Below are positions 5,547-6,420 of a stretch of DNA of 6,420 nt, piece after piece. Position 1 is the first letter of the stretch. Each line of letters begins with the position of its first letter. Under the pieces are notes generated by a model. The model saw only the letters and a program-made list of their open reading frames with translations. It made no database searches and was not told the DNA's origin. The position numbers and the translations under genes are program-made. Source of the stretch: Candidatus Woesearchaeota archaeon (GTDB lineage: Archaea > Nanobdellota > Nanobdellia > Woesearchaeales > UBA11716); contig DUKR01000082.1 in NCBI GenBank assembly GCA_013329175.1, positions 1 to 6,420 of the forward strand. Direction: 5' to 3'.

Positions 5547-6293
5547 TTAGGCGTCTATGCAAAAACTGAAGTCCTGCACCATGCACAGCGTTTCTACCGC
5601 AGCAATCTTGACATAGCCAATGTAAGGTATCCTGAAGAGCGCAACGCCAATGACTCGCTCCTGAGGGATGCTACTCTCATCCATTGCTCCGTTTTTAATC
5701 TGATCCGCGTTATGGTCGCCCTTTGTCGCAAAGTGCCAGGTGCCGTCAATCTCTTCCCTGCCTATGATGCGATGGATGATGGGCTCGGCCCTGCCCCCGT
5801 AAAAGACGGTAACGTCACCTCTTTTTATGTTTTTTGGTGGCTTTCCCAGGAGGATGATGAGGTCACCTCTGTTGAAGCCCCGGGTGAGGGAGTAGCCGGC
5901 AAATTCTTCCCTGGTGATGCCACGCTGCTCATACCAGTTGCCGCAGTATTTCCAGAATCCCGCAAGGTCAATCTTCTCTTTGTCCTCCATTACCTTGCCG
6001 CAGATCTCCCAACGGCTGGTGTCACGCTCAATGCAGCGCATGCCATCAGATTTTGCGCAGGGATGCACCATGCGATGCTCCATGCTGCCTGAAACCACGG
6101 CAACTATTGGATGGGATGTCCCAAAGGCGAACCCCAGCCCAGGGTACACAATGAATTTGATAAGAATGAACGCGAGGACGATGTTGACAAGCCAGCTTGC
6201 GATGGAATCCTCTTCCCAGATGAAATGCCAAACCTTGCCGTACCAGCTTTTTGGCTTTCTTTTTTGCTTTTTGCTGTGTTTTTTTCCTATCAT
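5547..6293 (-). CDS. Signal peptidase I, archaeal Sec11-like, with cysteine-containing insertion
   Basis: This membrane-bound serine protease removes signal peptides from exported preproteins on the outer face. The 248 residues begin with a very basic N-terminus (KKHSKKQKRKPK), followed by a TM anchor about 33-56. The nucleophile motif SGSM has catalytic Ser70. IIHRII carries His174 where bacterial enzymes have Lys, and TKGDHNAD carries Asp193 and Asp197. The closing IPYIGY motif is at 222-227. Between Ser70 and the RGDL box (142-145) lies an insertion of about 65 residues with four cysteines (79, 87, 98, 117) and several Trp. After IPYIGY only about 20 non-hydrophobic residues remain, so the C-terminal TM helix seen in some relatives is missing. 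ATG 6293 is preferred to the upstream one at 6368 because GAGG (6299-6302) sits five bases before it and the basic region starts there. Confidence 0.93.
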   Translation of the reverse strand: MIGKKHSKKQKRKPKSWYGKVWHFIWEEDSIASWLVNIVLAFILIKFIVYPGLGFAFGTSHPIVAVVSGSMEHRMVHPCAKSDGMRCIERDTSRWEICGKVMEDKEKIDLAGFWKYCGNWYEQRGITREEFAGYSLTRGFNRGDLIILLGKPPKNIKRGDVTVFYGGRAEPIIHRIIGREEIDGTWHFATKGDHNADQIKNGAMDESSIPQERVIGVALFRIPYIGYVKIAAVETLCMVQDFSFCIDA

Positions 6294-6318
6294 CTGAGCC
6301 TCATTTTCCCGTTGGAGG

Positions 6319-6326
6319 CATATAAG
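6319..6326 (-). promoter_or_regulatory. Proximal TATA-like box before signal peptidase
   Basis: Read on the - strand this is CTTATATG, centred about 29 bases before the ATG at 6293. It would predict a nearly leaderless transcript lacking the GAGG at 6299-6302. The box at 6357-6364 would instead keep that SD, so the two are competing candidates. Confidence 0.3.
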
Positions 6327-6356
6327 GCTTTTGGTTTTTGGTAATATGGTGAATTT

Positions 6357-6364
6357 TAATATAA
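6357..6364 (-). promoter_or_regulatory. Distal TATA-like box before signal peptidase/TFS operon
   Basis: Read on the - strand this is TTATATTA, directly after the possible stop of the preceding - strand gene. A transcript starting about 26 bases downstream would have a leader of roughly 40 bases that includes the GAGG ribosome binding site, which makes it the more coherent promoter. The near-palindromic A/T sequence could also read on the + strand. Confidence 0.35.
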
Positions 6365-6420
6365 TCAACGCATTTCTCTATACTTCAGCTTGTTGAATCT
6401 GCCTGCCCCTCTGTAATTAC
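6365..6420 (-). CDS. Possible C-terminal end of a neighbouring gene (partial)
   Basis: One - strand frame is open from the window edge to TGA at 6367-6365 and gives 17 residues, rich in Arg, Lys and Gly and ending KLKYREMR. The composition resembles a basic protein tail, and the strand matches the signal peptidase operon, 72 bases downstream. With so few codons this may be chance, and no family can be named. Confidence 0.28.
   Translation of the reverse strand, partial: NYRGAGRFNKLKYREMR

Noticed and set aside
5518..5586. Upstream start at 5586 for the TFS gene
   Set aside because: It would add 23 residues unlike the family before MGMFCPKC and overlap the signal peptidase coding end by 40 bases.
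5499..6092. 197-codon + strand frame
   Set aside because: It is wholly antisense to the signal peptidase gene, whose catalytic motifs are clear. The + translation shows no domain.
5547..6293. Reading the peptidase as the prepilin peptidase of the neighbouring pilus-like operon
   Set aside because: It has the SGSM serine and IIHRII histidine of class I enzymes and a single N-terminal anchor. Prepilin peptidases are multi-pass aspartic proteases with a GxGD motif.

Overview
The window looks archaeal. It carries a TFS-type transcription cleavage factor, a Sec11-like (Ser/His) signal peptidase I, and an archaeal GspE/FlaI-family secretion ATPase with two separate TadC-like membrane proteins. The long cysteine-containing insertion in the signal peptidase and the helix-turn-helix protein in front of the ATPase resemble arrangements I associate with DPANN archaea such as Woesearchaeota and Pacearchaeota. 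That placement is from memory, not from a search. No pilin, prepilin peptidase, rRNA or tRNA was seen, and there is no sign of an insertion sequence or CRISPR array.

Layout. Positions 1-87 may hold the end of an upstream + strand gene. About 320 bases without a convincing gene follow, containing a strong hairpin, a T tract and a TATA-like box just before the first full gene. Positions 409-5149 form a tightly packed four-gene + strand operon. Its first gene encodes a protein with two transmembrane hairpins, Lys/Ala repeats, a long coiled coil and a C-terminal winged-helix-like domain. The second encodes the ATPase, and the third and fourth encode two different T2SSF/TadC platform proteins. Junctions are a 1-base TAATG overlap, then 2- and 3-base gaps. 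From 6293 back to 5188 on the - strand lie signal peptidase I and TFS, 29 bases apart and probably co-transcribed. The two operons converge, with 38 bases between their stop codons. The right edge may hold the last codons of another - strand gene.

How the genes work together. The ATPase and two TadC proteins form the motor and inner-membrane platform of a type IV pilus-like or Tad-like filament system, comparable to the ATPase plus EpdJ/EpdK-style pairs known from methanogens. The first gene is the least understood part. Its position suggests a structural, tethering or regulatory partner of the motor. It has also undergone a recent in-frame duplication of a membrane hairpin plus linker, and one linker unit is duplicated again without a single base change. 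Signal peptidase I and TFS are housekeeping genes and need not be functionally tied to the filament operon. The class I signal peptidase should not be taken as the pilin-processing enzyme.
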